This document shows, one piece after another, positions 8,270-17,697 of a stretch of DNA of 64,000 nucleotides; the first letter of the stretch is position 1; every line of letters begins with the position of its first letter. The notes beneath the pieces are model-generated. The model was not told where the DNA came from. It did no database searches and worked only from the letters and a program-made list of their open reading frames with translations. Origin of the DNA: Pseudomonas putida. Lineage in GTDB: Bacteria > Pseudomonadota > Gammaproteobacteria > Pseudomonadales > Pseudomonadaceae. The stretch covers positions 4,898,001 to 4,962,000 of the forward strand of contig NZ_CP066306.1 in assembly GCF_016406145.1 (NCBI RefSeq), given 5' to 3'. A program made the translations under genes and the position numbers.

Positions 8270-9283
8270 TCAAGCCTTTTCACACATCCGCGCCAGCACC
8301 CTCACCCACTCCGGGTGATCATTCAGGCACGGCACAAGCACCAACTCTTCGCCCCCTGCCTCGATGAACTGCTCCTTGCCGCGATCGCCAATTTCCTCCA
8401 GCGTTTCGATGCAATCGGCCACGAATGCCGGGCACATCACCAGCAGCTTCTTCGCACCGGCCTTGGCCAGTTCATCCAGACGCGTCTCGGTATAGGGTTC
8501 GATCCACTTGTCTCGGCCTAACCGCGACTGGAACGAGACAGACCACTTGCCATCCGGGATGCCCATCCTGGTGGCGAACGCCTTGGCCGACGCCAGGCAC
8601 TGCCCCCGGTAGCACACCGCACGCACTTCGGCACTGGCATCCTTGCAGCAGTCCGCTGCCCGCAAATCATGCTTGCTGCCAGGCATGAGCTTCTTCAGGT
8701 GCCGCTCGGGCAAGCCATGGAAGCTCAACAACAGATGGTCGTAGTCCTGTTCAAGATAAGGCCGGGCGCTGGCCACCAGGGCATCGATGTACTCAGGGTG
8801 GTCATAGAACGGTTGCAGCACACGCAACTGCAAAGGCAAGGCGCGTTCGGCAACAGTCTGGTTGGCCAACGCCACTACCGTAGTCACCGTACTGTCAGCG
8901 AATTGTGGATAAAGCGGCGCCAGTGTCACCTTGCGCACACCTTGAGCGGCGAGGCGCTCAAGCACCTGCGGCAGTGCCGGCTCGCCATAGCGCATGGCGA
9001 TTTCCACCGGACCATGAGGCCAGTGCTCCACCATTGCGGCCTGCAGGCGACGCGTCAAAACCACCAACGGCGAGCCCTCGTCCCACCAGATCGAGGCATA
9101 GGCATGGGCAGACTGTTCTGGGCGCTTGATCAGGATCAGCGACACCAGCAAGCGCCGCACCGGCCATGGCAGGTCGACCACGTAAGGGTCCATCAGGAAC
9201 TGGTTGAGGTAGCGGCGCACATCGGCTACCGAGGTGGAAGCCGGAGAACCCAGGTTGACCAGCAACAGAGCGTGATCGGTCAT
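8270..9283 (-). CDS. hemH: Ferrochelatase
   Basis: 337-residue enzyme inserting Fe2+ into protoporphyrin IX, the last step of protoheme synthesis. [10 protein letters not shown] at the start, [12 protein letters not shown] (catalytic His) and the C-terminal [19 protein letters not shown] with the conserved Glu are diagnostic. ATG 9283 has AGGA 6 nt upstream. Cys residues in [19 protein letters not shown] could be relevant to an Fe-S site known in some ferrochelatases, but this is unproven. It follows the epimerase gene at 13 bp. Confidence 0.96.
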   Translation of the reverse strand: MTDHALLLVNLGSPASTSVADVRRYLNQFLMDPYVVDLPWPVRRLLVSLILIKRPEQSAHAYASIWWDEGSPLVVLTRRLQAAMVEHWPHGPVEIAMRYGEPALPQVLERLAAQGVRKVTLAPLYPQFADSTVTTVVALANQTVAERALPLQLRVLQPFYDHPEYIDALVASARPYLEQDYDHLLLSFHGLPERHLKKLMPGSKHDLRAADCCKDASAEVRAVCYRGQCLASAKAFATRMGIPDGKWSVSFQSRLGRDKWIEPYTETRLDELAKAGAKKLLVMCPAFVADCIETLEEIGDRGKEQFIEAGGEELVLVPCLNDHPEWVRVLARMCEKA

Positions 9284-9296
9284 GCAGCGTCCTATG

Positions 9297-10202
9297 TCAG
9301 AGGCGCCTGGACAGGTTGTCCAGGGCCGATTGCAGATCGTTGTAACGGAACGTGAAGCCTGCGGCCAGCAAACGCACAGGACGTGCCCGCTGGCCACCAA
9401 GCAACAGCGTCGACAGCTCTCCAAGGCCCGCCTTCAGCAGCAGGCCAGGTACCGGCAGTAGCGCAGGCCGGTGCAGGGCCCGGCCCAGGCGCCGGGCGAA
9501 TTCGCGGTTACGCACAGGCTCTGGCGCGCAGGCATTATAAGGACCACTGGCGTCCTTATGCCGCAAGAGAAAATCTATCAGGGCAACCTGGTCGTCTATA
9601 TGCACCCAAGGCATCCACTGCCGCCCATTGCCCAACGGGCCGCCCAGCCCAAGCTTGAACGGCAGGCGCAGGCGCGACAGGAAACCGCCATCGCTGGCCA
9701 GCACCAACCCCGTGCGCACCAACACTACGCGCAGCCCAAGGGCCTGCGCGCGCTGCGCGGTTTCCTCCCAGGCAATGCACAGTTGGCTGGCGAAATCCTC
9801 GCGCACCGGCGGCGATGCCTCGGTCAATTCACGCTCACCGCCATCGCCATACCAGCCCACCGCAGACCCCGAAATAAGCACTTCGGGACGTTGCTCGCGG
9901 GTACCGAGCCAGCCCAGCAATTGCTCAGTAAGGCTGATACGGCTGGCCCACAGCACATTGCGCCGGGCTGCGGTCCAGGGCCGGTCGGCAATCGGCGCGC
10001 CAGCCAGGTTGATCACTGCGTCCACCGGCTCGTCTGCGGCAAGTTCCTCCAGCTGGGCAATCCCGCGCACCCCGCTGCCACATAGGCGCGCAACTTGATC
10101 AGGGCGCCGGCTCCACACGGTCAGGCGATGCCCCTGAGCGAGCCAGAACGGGCAAAGATGCTGGCCGATTAAGCCAGTGCCGCCTGTCAGCAATATATGC
10201 AT
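9297..10202 (-). CDS. TIGR01777-type epimerase (SDR39U1/YfcH family)
   Basis: 301-residue extended SDR. Rossmann motif [13 protein letters not shown] lies at residues 4-16, followed by [33 protein letters not shown] with a Tyr in the active-site region, and the C-terminal DUF1731 domain ([21 protein letters not shown]). The substrate is unknown; the family is annotated as a putative nucleoside-diphosphate sugar epimerase or cell division inhibitor without firm proof. It precedes hemH in one unit and diverges from the renalase gene, sharing the region containing a PplR-type site. Confidence 0.88.
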   Translation of the reverse strand: MHILLTGGTGLIGQHLCPFWLAQGHRLTVWSRRPDQVARLCGSGVRGIAQLEELAADEPVDAVINLAGAPIADRPWTAARRNVLWASRISLTEQLLGWLGTREQRPEVLISGSAVGWYGDGGERELTEASPPVREDFASQLCIAWEETAQRAQALGLRVVLVRTGLVLASDGGFLSRLRLPFKLGLGGPLGNGRQWMPWVHIDDQVALIDFLLRHKDASGPYNACAPEPVRNREFARRLGRALHRPALLPVPGLLLKAGLGELSTLLLGGQRARPVRLLAAGFTFRYNDLQSALDNLSRRL

Positions 10203-11375
<1,173 letters not shown>

Positions 11376-11390
11376 ACAAAACTGCAAAAC

Positions 11391-11414
11391 TATACAAAAA
11401 TACTAGTTTGCATA
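11391..11414 (+). promoter_or_regulatory. Possible degenerate second PplR-type site
   Basis: TATACA (11391-11396), 12-bp spacer, TGCATA (11409-11414). The right half differs from TGTA(C/T)A at one position. It lies 26 bp before the exact site at 11441-11464 and may be a weaker auxiliary operator or chance. Confidence 0.35.
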
Positions 11415-11440
11415 AGTTTGCGGCTGTGCTGGAATACCCT

Positions 11441-11464
11441 TGTACACGCGCGATTCCATGTACA
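11441..11464 (+). promoter_or_regulatory. PplR (LitR-family) light operator of the rudS-pplR-phr operon
   Basis: TGTACA (11441-11446), 12-bp spacer, TGTACA (11459-11464): an exact match to the P. putida PplR1 consensus T(G/A)TACA-N12-TGTA(C/T)A. Flanking bases extend it to CTTGTACA...TGTACAAG, a perfect inverted repeat. It ends 17 bp before the first start codon of the operon and overlaps the leader, fitting light-relieved repression. Confidence 0.82.
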
Positions 11465-11481
11465 AGTTTTCGGAGGCAGCC

Positions 11482-12450
11482 ATGCACGATCCATCCGCCC
11501 AGAGTAAGCCCCGCATTGCCATCAGCTCATGCCTGACAGGCCACAGTGTGCGCTACAACGGCGGGCACAAGTCGTCCGATCTGTGCCGCACCCAACTGGA
11601 AGAACACTTCGATTGGCTACCGGTCTGCCCCGAAGTCGCCATCGGCCTGGGGATACCCCGAGACCCGATCCGCCTGGTCGGTGACCCCGAACATCCCGCC
11701 GTGGTTGGGACACGCGACCCTGGCATGGACGTCACTGGCCCGCTCGCCAGTTACGGCGAACAAATGGCCGCTGAGCTGGACGATATCTGTGGCTACATTT
11801 TCATGCAGAAGTCGCCGTCCTGCGGGCTGGAGCGGGTCAAGGTCTACCAGGATAACGGTCACCCGGCAGCACAGGGCGGCAGAGGCGCCTATGCAGCGGC
11901 CTTCTGCGCCCGTCGTCCGGACCTGCCGGTCGAAGAAGAGGGTCGCTTGCACGACCCGGTCCTGCGCGAGAACTTCATCAGCCGCGTCTACGCCTATGCG
12001 GACTGGCAGCGCCTGCTGACCGAGGGTTTGAGCCGTGGCGCACTGGTGCGCTTCCATTCGCGCTACAAATACCTGCTAATGGCCAACAACCCGCAGGCTT
12101 ACCGACAGCTTGGGCGCCTGCTTGGCAGCATGAGCCGGGACGATGACCCTCAAGTCATCGGGCCCCGCTATTTCAGCCAGTTGATGCAGGCGCTGCGTCG
12201 CTGCGCTAGTCGCGGTACCCATGGCAACGTACTGCAGCACCTCAGTGGCTATTTCAAAGACGCACTGACGCAGCAGGACAAGGCCGAGCTGCAACACATC
12301 ATCGACCAGTACCAGCAAGGGGTCGTACCGCTCGTGGTACCGCTGACCTTACTCAAACACTATCTGCGCAAGCACCCTGACCCGTACCTGCAGCAACAGG
12401 CCTACTTGCAGCCACACCCTGACAGCCTGGGGCTACGTAATGCTGTCTGA
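11482..12450 (+). CDS. rudS: RudS-type tRNA 4-thiouridine desulfidase (DUF523 + DUF1722)
   Basis: 322-residue fusion of an N-terminal DUF523/TudS domain (about 10-150) and a C-terminal DUF1722 domain (about 190-310). Three conserved Cys, C17 (SSCLTG), C49 (PVCPE) and C114 (SPSCG), fit the three ligands of the [4Fe-4S] cluster of TudS desulfidases. TudS-DUF1722 fusions (RudS) remove sulfur from s4U in tRNA, a near-UV-absorbing base, and reduce UVA growth arrest; activity here is inferred. ATG 11482 has GGAGG 5 nt upstream. A PplR-type light site lies directly before it; the pplR-like gene overlaps its end by 11 bp. E. coli ybgA (DUF1722) is likewise beside phrB. Confidence 0.85.
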   Translation: MHDPSAQSKPRIAISSCLTGHSVRYNGGHKSSDLCRTQLEEHFDWLPVCPEVAIGLGIPRDPIRLVGDPEHPAVVGTRDPGMDVTGPLASYGEQMAAELDDICGYIFMQKSPSCGLERVKVYQDNGHPAAQGGRGAYAAAFCARRPDLPVEEEGRLHDPVLRENFISRVYAYADWQRLLTEGLSRGALVRFHSRYKYLLMANNPQAYRQLGRLLGSMSRDDDPQVIGPRYFSQLMQALRRCASRGTHGNVLQHLSGYFKDALTQQDKAELQHIIDQYQQGVVPLVVPLTLLKHYLRKHPDPYLQQQAYLQPHPDSLGLRNAV

Positions 12451-13321
12451 AGCGCCCATGCCCATCGGTGAACTGGCACGCCGCACCGGTGTGAATCCGG
12501 TAACCTTGCGCGCTTGGGAGCGGCGCTATGGGCTGCTGAAGCCGCAACGTACCGCCAAGGGCCACCGCCTGTATGGCCGCGATCAGGTCGAACGTGTCGA
12601 AGCGATCCTGGCTTGGCTGGAACGGGGCGCATCGGTCGGCCAAGTGCGCGAGCTGCTCGACAAGCCACCCGGCGCTGCCCCGCAAGGCGACTGGCAAACC
12701 CGCCAGCAACAGTTGATAGAGGCCATCGCCAACCTGTCCCAGCGCAGCCTCGACCAGCAACTGAATCAAGCCATGGCGCTGTATCCGGCCATCACCCTGT
12801 GCGAAAAATTGCTGCTGCCATTGCTAGATAGCCTGGCTCAACGTTGGTGCAATTATTTCAATGCCAGGCTCGAACAGGTGTTCTTCCACACTTGGCTGCG
12901 CAGCAAGCTGGGGGCGCGGGTCTATCACGACAATCAGTCACTGCACGGCCCGGCCGTGCTGCTGGCCGAAGACAGTGAACACGCCTTCGACCCCAGCCTC
13001 TGGCTTTATGCCTGGCTGCTGAGCAGCAGTGGCATCCCTGTCGAAGTGCTTGAAAACCCCGTGAGCGGAGTGGAGTTGCAACGCGCCGTCACCGCCCTGC
13101 AACCTCGCGCTGTGCTGCTGCACCTGGGCCCGCGCATCGAAAGCAGGGCCCTGCTCCGTACCCTTCAGGGGATAGCGGGGACGAAGCTGCTGGGCGGTGC
13201 CACGATCTCCCTTCACCAAGCCCAAGTGCAAGCCTTCGGCCTGCCCGAGCTTTTCCTGTTCGATACCCCGCAGGCGGCATTGCGCACGCTGCAAGGTAAT
13301 GACCGCCCGCCTGTAGAGTAG
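12440..13321 (+). CDS. pplR1: MerR-family light-response regulator (LitR/CarH class II, PplR1-like)
   Basis: 293-residue regulator with an N-terminal MerR helix-turn-helix (PIGELARRTGVNPVTLRAWERRYG, residues 8-31, in two parts with the wing to about 56) and a helical-plus-Rossmann C-terminal half like a B12-binding domain. The cobalamin signature E/D-x-H-x-x-G is not seen where expected, fitting class II LitR proteins, which do not use B12. In P. putida PplR1-3 repress light-induced genes together with LOV photoreceptors encoded elsewhere. Overlap with rudS and position before phrB in an operon headed by its own consensus operator suggest autoregulation. No LOV gene is in this window. Confidence 0.85.
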   Translation: MLSEAPMPIGELARRTGVNPVTLRAWERRYGLLKPQRTAKGHRLYGRDQVERVEAILAWLERGASVGQVRELLDKPPGAAPQGDWQTRQQQLIEAIANLSQRSLDQQLNQAMALYPAITLCEKLLLPLLDSLAQRWCNYFNARLEQVFFHTWLRSKLGARVYHDNQSLHGPAVLLAEDSEHAFDPSLWLYAWLLSSSGIPVEVLENPVSGVELQRAVTALQPRAVLLHLGPRIESRALLRTLQGIAGTKLLGGATISLHQAQVQAFGLPELFLFDTPQAALRTLQGNDRPPVE

Positions 13322-13328
13322 ATACCCC

Positions 13329-14771
13329 ATGCAACTGATCTGGCTGCGCAGCGACCTGCGCGTCAACGACAACACCGCCCTGAGCGCCGCCTGCGAACGC
13401 GGCCCTGCCGTGGCCTTGTGGCTAGCCAGCCCAGGCCAGTGGCAGGCGCACGACGACGCTGCCTGCAAGGTCGACTTCTGGCTGCGTAACCTGCGCGACC
13501 TGCGACAGTCACTGGAGGGCCTTAATATTCCGTTGTTGGTGCGCAGGATCGACACCTGGGACCAGGCGGCCCAAACGCTGCTCGACGTATGCCGCCAGCA
13601 CAAGATCGAAGCGGTGCACTGGAACGATGAGTACGGCATCAACGAAAACAGCCGCGACCAGGCGACCCGCGCGCTATTGGAAGCCTCCGGCGTTCAGGCT
13701 CACAACTACCTCGATCAGCTGTTGTTCCGCCCCGGTAGCGTGCTGACCCGCAGTGGTGATTACTTCCAGGTCTTCAGTCAGTTCAAGAAAGTCTGCCTGG
13801 AACACCTGCACCGAAGCCTGCCGTCGCAAGCGCCTCGGGTAAAGCGCCAGGCCCCCGTAGGCATCGCCAGCGACCCCATTCCACAGCACATCGAAGGCTT
13901 CGACAAACCATCGCGCGCCCTGAGCGAACACTGGCCTGCGGGCGAGGACGAAGCGCAAGCCCGACTGTCACGCTTCGTGGACGAAACCATCGAGGATTAC
14001 CACCACCTGCGCGACCTGCCGGCAAAACCTGGCACCAGCCAACTCTCGGCCTACCTGGCGGCCGGGGTAATCTCGCCCCGCCAGTGCCTGCACGCCGCAC
14101 TGGCGAGCAACCGCGGCGAGTTCGACAGTGGTAGTACCGGCACCCAGACCTGGATCAACGAATTACTCTGGCGCGAGTTCTACAAGCATATCCTGACCGG
14201 TTATCCACAGGTGTCACGCCACCGAGCATTCCGCACACACACCGAATTACTGCCTTGGCGCGACGCCCCTGCCGACCTTGAGGCTTGGGAACAGGGACGC
14301 ACCGGGTTCCCTATCATTGACGCGGCCATGCGTCAGTTGCTGCACACCGGATGGATGCACAATCGTCTGCGCATGATCGTCGCCATGTTCCTCAGCAAGA
14401 ACCTGCTGATCGACTGGCGCCTGGGCGAACGGCACTTCATGCGTCACCTGATCGACGGAGATCTGGCTGCAAACAATGGCGGCTGGCAGTGGAGCGCCTC
14501 CACGGGCACAGACGCGGTACCTTACTTCCGTATTTTCAATCCCGTTTCGCAGTCGCAACGCTTCGACCCACAGGGGCACTTCATTCGCCACTGGGTACCC
14601 GAGTTGCGCGGGCTGGATGAAAAAAGTATCCATCAGCCTACGCAAAACAAGGATCTTTTCGCTGATAATTCGTACCATCGTCCTATAGTTGACCTTAGTA
14701 GTAGCCGCCAGCGTGCACTGGAGGCCTTCAAGGGGTTATCGCGCAGCCAGGGTGAGGGGACCGCGTATTGA
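13329..14771 (+). CDS. phrB: Deoxyribodipyrimidine (CPD) photolyase
   Basis: 480-residue class I photolyase that uses blue light and FAD to split cyclobutane pyrimidine dimers. The N-terminal antenna (alpha/beta) domain begins LIWLRSDLRVNDNTALSAA; the FAD/DNA-binding domain contains ELLWREFYKHIL and the signature block from HNRLRMIVAMFLSKNLLIDW through NNGGWQWSASTGTDAVPYFR (about residues 344-400). Length is typical. It starts 7 bp after pplR and its TGA overlaps the TTG start of the next gene. Confidence 0.96.
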   Translation: MQLIWLRSDLRVNDNTALSAACERGPAVALWLASPGQWQAHDDAACKVDFWLRNLRDLRQSLEGLNIPLLVRRIDTWDQAAQTLLDVCRQHKIEAVHWNDEYGINENSRDQATRALLEASGVQAHNYLDQLLFRPGSVLTRSGDYFQVFSQFKKVCLEHLHRSLPSQAPRVKRQAPVGIASDPIPQHIEGFDKPSRALSEHWPAGEDEAQARLSRFVDETIEDYHHLRDLPAKPGTSQLSAYLAAGVISPRQCLHAALASNRGEFDSGSTGTQTWINELLWREFYKHILTGYPQVSRHRAFRTHTELLPWRDAPADLEAWEQGRTGFPIIDAAMRQLLHTGWMHNRLRMIVAMFLSKNLLIDWRLGERHFMRHLIDGDLAANNGGWQWSASTGTDAVPYFRIFNPVSQSQRFDPQGHFIRHWVPELRGLDEKSIHQPTQNKDLFADNSYHRPIVDLSSSRQRALEAFKGLSRSQGEGTAY

Positions 14772-15466
14772 ATCATCCGCGAATTTTCTGGGTTACGGGG
14801 GCTAGTAGCGGTCTGGGCTTGGCCTTGGTGGAGCAGTTGCTCGGGCTAGGGCACCGGGTAGCGACTAGTGGCAAGGATTGCCAAGCGCTCGACGCCTTGG
14901 CAGCGCACCACGGCAGCCGTCTGTTGCGCCTGCCATGGCAGTTGCATGACGAGGACCAGGCGGCCAGCGCATGCCTTCAGCTTTGTCATGCCTGGGGGTC
15001 GCTGGACAGCCTGATCATCAATGCAGGGGCCAGCGATTATCTGCCGGATACGGTAGCGGTCACAGACGTGTTCGAGACGATCGTAAGCAGTAACCAACTG
15101 GCGGCCGAGCACTGCCTGGGCCAGGTTTTACCGTTGCTGGTGAAAGGCGACAAGCCGCAGGTAATGGCAATTTTCAACCGTTATTCAGCCTTGCAGTTGT
15201 ATGCGCCCACGCAAGTGACAGCAGGCTGGAACAACACACCGCAGTGGTTTCGCGAGGCGCGTCAATCGCTGAAAAATCAGGGCATTGACCTGACAGTGGT
15301 GGCGCCGCACTCATTGAAGACGCCAGTCACGTCAGCGATGGCCTATCCTGAAGAGTGGACGCCACAGAGCGCAGCCCAGGAGCTGCTGCAACGCTTGCCA
15401 CTGCGCGAGCCGGAGCTTGTGCTGGAGGTCACCAACCTGAGTAGCTTGTGGCCATTGTCACGCTAA
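14768..15466 (+). CDS. SDR-fold protein, probably catalytically atypical
   Basis: 232-residue short-chain dehydrogenase-fold protein. The cofactor motif TGASSGLG (residues 10-17) and the NAG motif (IINAGASDY) are intact, but the usual YxxxK active site is not: the corresponding region reads NRYSALQLYAPTQVTAGW, with Gln where Lys is expected. It starts with TTG at 14768, overlapping the phrB stop (TTGA), so translation is coupled to phrB. Substrate unknown. Its place at the end of the light operon suggests a role in light stress, but nothing more specific can be said. Confidence 0.8.
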   Translation: MNHPRIFWVTGASSGLGLALVEQLLGLGHRVATSGKDCQALDALAAHHGSRLLRLPWQLHDEDQAASACLQLCHAWGSLDSLIINAGASDYLPDTVAVTDVFETIVSSNQLAAEHCLGQVLPLLVKGDKPQVMAIFNRYSALQLYAPTQVTAGWNNTPQWFREARQSLKNQGIDLTVVAPHSLKTPVTSAMAYPEEWTPQSAAQELLQRLPLREPELVLEVTNLSSLWPLSR

Positions 15467-15480
15467 GTGATGAGGGGGGA

Positions 15481-15520
15481 ATTGCCATCCATATCGCGGC
15501 CCCGCGATCTGGATGGCAAT
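15481..15520. terminator. Long stem-loop between convergent SDR and pagL genes
   Basis: Two 19-base arms (15481-15499 and 15502-15520) are complementary with one mismatch, around a 2-base centre; the arms begin ATTGCCATCC and end GGATGGCAAT. There is no T-tract on either side, so it would be an atypical or factor-dependent bidirectional terminator, or a protein-binding cruciform. Confidence 0.55.
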
Positions 15521-15527
15521 GACAAAC

Positions 15528-16046
15528 TTACAGTGCCATGCGGTAATGCAGGCTGTAACTCTCGACTCCATCATTGGGCTGTTTGATGCCGGCATTGGAA
15601 TAGTGGATTGCCCGCACTCCAATCTCATGCCCACCTGCAAAACGCAGCCCGAAACCGATTCGGTCTTCGAACTGGAACGACGAACCCAACTCGTTGCTTT
15701 CAAGCTCAGTGCTGGCAAATGCAGCCACACCGATGCCCGCCTCGATGTAAGGCTTCACCGACTCACCGGCAAACTCGTAGACGAATACAGGTGCGAAAGA
15801 CAGGCTATGGTTGCTCGCCGTCTCGTCGCCATCCCAATAGGTGTAAGCCCCATCCCAATAACCGGTCAGCCGACCGACGCTCGTCTGCCACCAGCTAGCA
15901 TCCCAGTTGGACTGAAGGCCCAGACGATAAACCTGGGTGGAATCACCCGTTTGCCCTACCGATAACGAAACATCGGCAGCTTGTACTACCGCGATTTGTC
16001 CCAAAGTGACGGCGGCAGCCGCCGCCAAGCCGAGCAGTTTCCTCAT
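15528..16046 (-). CDS. pagL: Lipid A 3-O-deacylase
   Basis: 172-residue outer-membrane beta-barrel with a signal peptide (MRKLLGLAAAAAVTLG to about residue 24). The C-terminal motif AIHYSNAGIKQPNDGVESY holds the His-Ser-Glu triad of PagL (HxSN...E), and the protein ends in an aromatic-hydrophobic C-terminus typical of barrels. PagL removes the 3-O-linked acyl chain from lipid A. ATG 16046 has AAGGA 8 nt upstream; longer starts are possible but would extend the signal peptide. It lies 105 bp behind murI on the same strand. Confidence 0.87.
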   Translation of the reverse strand: MRKLLGLAAAAAVTLGQIAVVQAADVSLSVGQTGDSTQVYRLGLQSNWDASWWQTSVGRLTGYWDGAYTYWDGDETASNHSLSFAPVFVYEFAGESVKPYIEAGIGVAAFASTELESNELGSSFQFEDRIGFGLRFAGGHEIGVRAIHYSNAGIKQPNDGVESYSLHYRMAL

Positions 16047-16151
16047 GAGAAACATCCTTCTTTCCAATGCTGTTGTAAGTGTTCGCCTCATGGCAGGCAA
16101 AGGATAGAAATCAGGAGTGGGACGATAGTTCAGCTGTTTTTCACGTTTTTT

Positions 16152-16949
16152 TTACAACTGAAGCCTTTGCACACTGCCAGAGGTGTTCCACAGCACTGGT
16201 AGGATGTTTTCCAATGATCGCGGATCGGCGCTGGACCAGAATGCAGCATCGCGCGCCGGCCCATCTGCCAGCAGTTCGCGTGCGGCCAACAGCCGTTTCA
16301 GTTGCCGGGCCACCGCAGCCCCGGTATCGATGATAGCCACATCGGCGGGCACCATACCGGCCAGCAGCGGGCGCAGGAACGGGTAATGGGTACACCCGAG
16401 AATCAACGTATCGCAACCTGCCGCAAGCAAGGGCTGCACATAGCCAAGCAAAAGCTGGCGCAATTGCAGGCTACCAAGGTCACCCGTCTCGATCAGCTCG
16501 ACCAGCCCAGGGCAAGGCTGGGTGACCACACGTACATCGTTGGCGAAGCGGTCGAGCAAGGCGGCGAACTTGGCGCTCTGCAAAGTGCCGGTAGTGGCCA
16601 GCACACCGACCACGCCAGAACGGGTGGCAGCAGCGGCAGGCTTCACTGCCGGCTCCATCCCTACCAGCGGCCAGTCGGGGTAACGCTCACGCAGGTCGGC
16701 AACTGCTGCCACCGTTGCGGTGTTGCAGGCCAGGACCATCGCCTTGGCACCTTGCGCCTGGAAAAACTCGGCAATGCGCCGGCAGCGCTGCCGGATGTAG
16801 TCGGGGGTTTTCTCGCCATACGGCACATGCCCGCAATCGGCCACATAGAGCAGCGACTCGCTGGGCAGCAAGCGTTGGATCTCAGCCAGGACCGACAAAC
16901 CGCCGACCCCGGAGTCCATCACGCCGACCGGTGCCGAGCGCTCAGCCAT
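16152..16949 (-). CDS. murI: Glutamate racemase
   Basis: 265-residue enzyme making D-glutamate for peptidoglycan. [15 protein letters not shown] at the N-terminus and the two catalytic Cys motifs [11 protein letters not shown] and [11 protein letters not shown] are present. ATG 16949 overlaps the end of the moeB-like gene by 8 bp (ATGGCTGA), which suggests translational coupling since its own RBS is weak. It is the last gene of the hemA-prfA-prmC-moeB-murI run. Confidence 0.95.
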   Translation of the reverse strand: MAERSAPVGVMDSGVGGLSVLAEIQRLLPSESLLYVADCGHVPYGEKTPDYIRQRCRRIAEFFQAQGAKAMVLACNTATVAAVADLRERYPDWPLVGMEPAVKPAAAATRSGVVGVLATTGTLQSAKFAALLDRFANDVRVVTQPCPGLVELIETGDLGSLQLRQLLLGYVQPLLAAGCDTLILGCTHYPFLRPLLAGMVPADVAIIDTGAAVARQLKRLLAARELLADGPARDAAFWSSADPRSLENILPVLWNTSGSVQRLQL

Positions 16950-17697
16950 CGCGTTTGCCACATACCGCACAAGCCGGGTCACGCTTGACCCGCAGTTCAC
17001 GCAGGCGCGTGCCCAGTGCGTCGATCAGCAGCAAACGGCCCACCAGCGGCTCACCAAAACAAGCCAGCAGTTTCATGGCTTCCAGCGCCTGCAGGCTGCC
17101 GACCAGCCCCACCAGCGGGCCGATCACTCCGGCTTCGCTGCAGGTCAGCTCGTCTTCGCTGCCATGGCCGTACAGGCAATGGTAGCAAGGGCTGTAATCG
17201 CGCCGAGGGTCGAACACCGACAGCTGCCCTTCGAGGCGGATGGCTGCACCACTGACCAGCGGCTTGCCATGGGCGAAGCAAGCTGCGTTGACCGCCTCCC
17301 GGGTACCAAAGTTGTCGGAACAGTCCAGCACCAGGTCGACGGCTGCTACCGCAGCAGCCAGTGAATCTTCGTCCAGCGCCTGACGATGGGCGACCAAGGT
17401 AATTTCAGGATTGATGGCCTCAAGCCGCTGCAGCGCCGAGTCCACCTTGCTCATGCCAACGCTGCCACTGTCGTGGATGACCTGGCGCTGCAGGTTGGTC
17501 AGGTCGACGGTATCGAAGTCTGCCAGGTGCAGCTCACCTACACCCGCTGCTGCCAGGTAGAGCGCCACCGGCGAGCCAAGACCACCCAGCCCGATGATCA
17601 GCGCCTTGCTTTGCTTGAGGCGCAACTGGCCTTCGATATCCACCTGTGCCAGTAGAATTTGCCGGCTGTAACGCAACAACTCCTGATCGGTCAGCAT
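16942..17697 (-). CDS. moeB: MoeB/HesA-type adenylyltransferase
   Basis: 251-residue E1-like enzyme. The ATP-binding loop [21 protein letters not shown] (residues 32-52, in two parts), [13 protein letters not shown] and DCSDNFGTR are hallmarks; CYHCLYG and CAVCG give the two Cys pairs that hold Zn. It activates the C-terminus of MoaD (molybdopterin synthase) or a related sulfur carrier. It lacks a C-terminal rhodanese domain. It overlaps both prmC and murI. The same gene order is found in P. aeruginosa. Confidence 0.9.
   Translation of the reverse strand: MLTDQELLRYSRQILLAQVDIEGQLRLKQSKALIIGLGGLGSPVALYLAAAGVGELHLADFDTVDLTNLQRQVIHDSGSVGMSKVDSALQRLEAINPEITLVAHRQALDEDSLAAAVAAVDLVLDCSDNFGTREAVNAACFAHGKPLVSGAAIRLEGQLSVFDPRRDYSPCYHCLYGHGSEDELTCSEAGVIGPLVGLVGSLQALEAMKLLACFGEPLVGRLLLIDALGTRLRELRVKRDPACAVCGKRDG

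Noticed and set aside
12440..13321. B12-dependent CarH photoreceptor
   Set aside because: The cobalamin-binding signature is missing from the C-terminal domain and P. putida PplR light response is known not to need B12.
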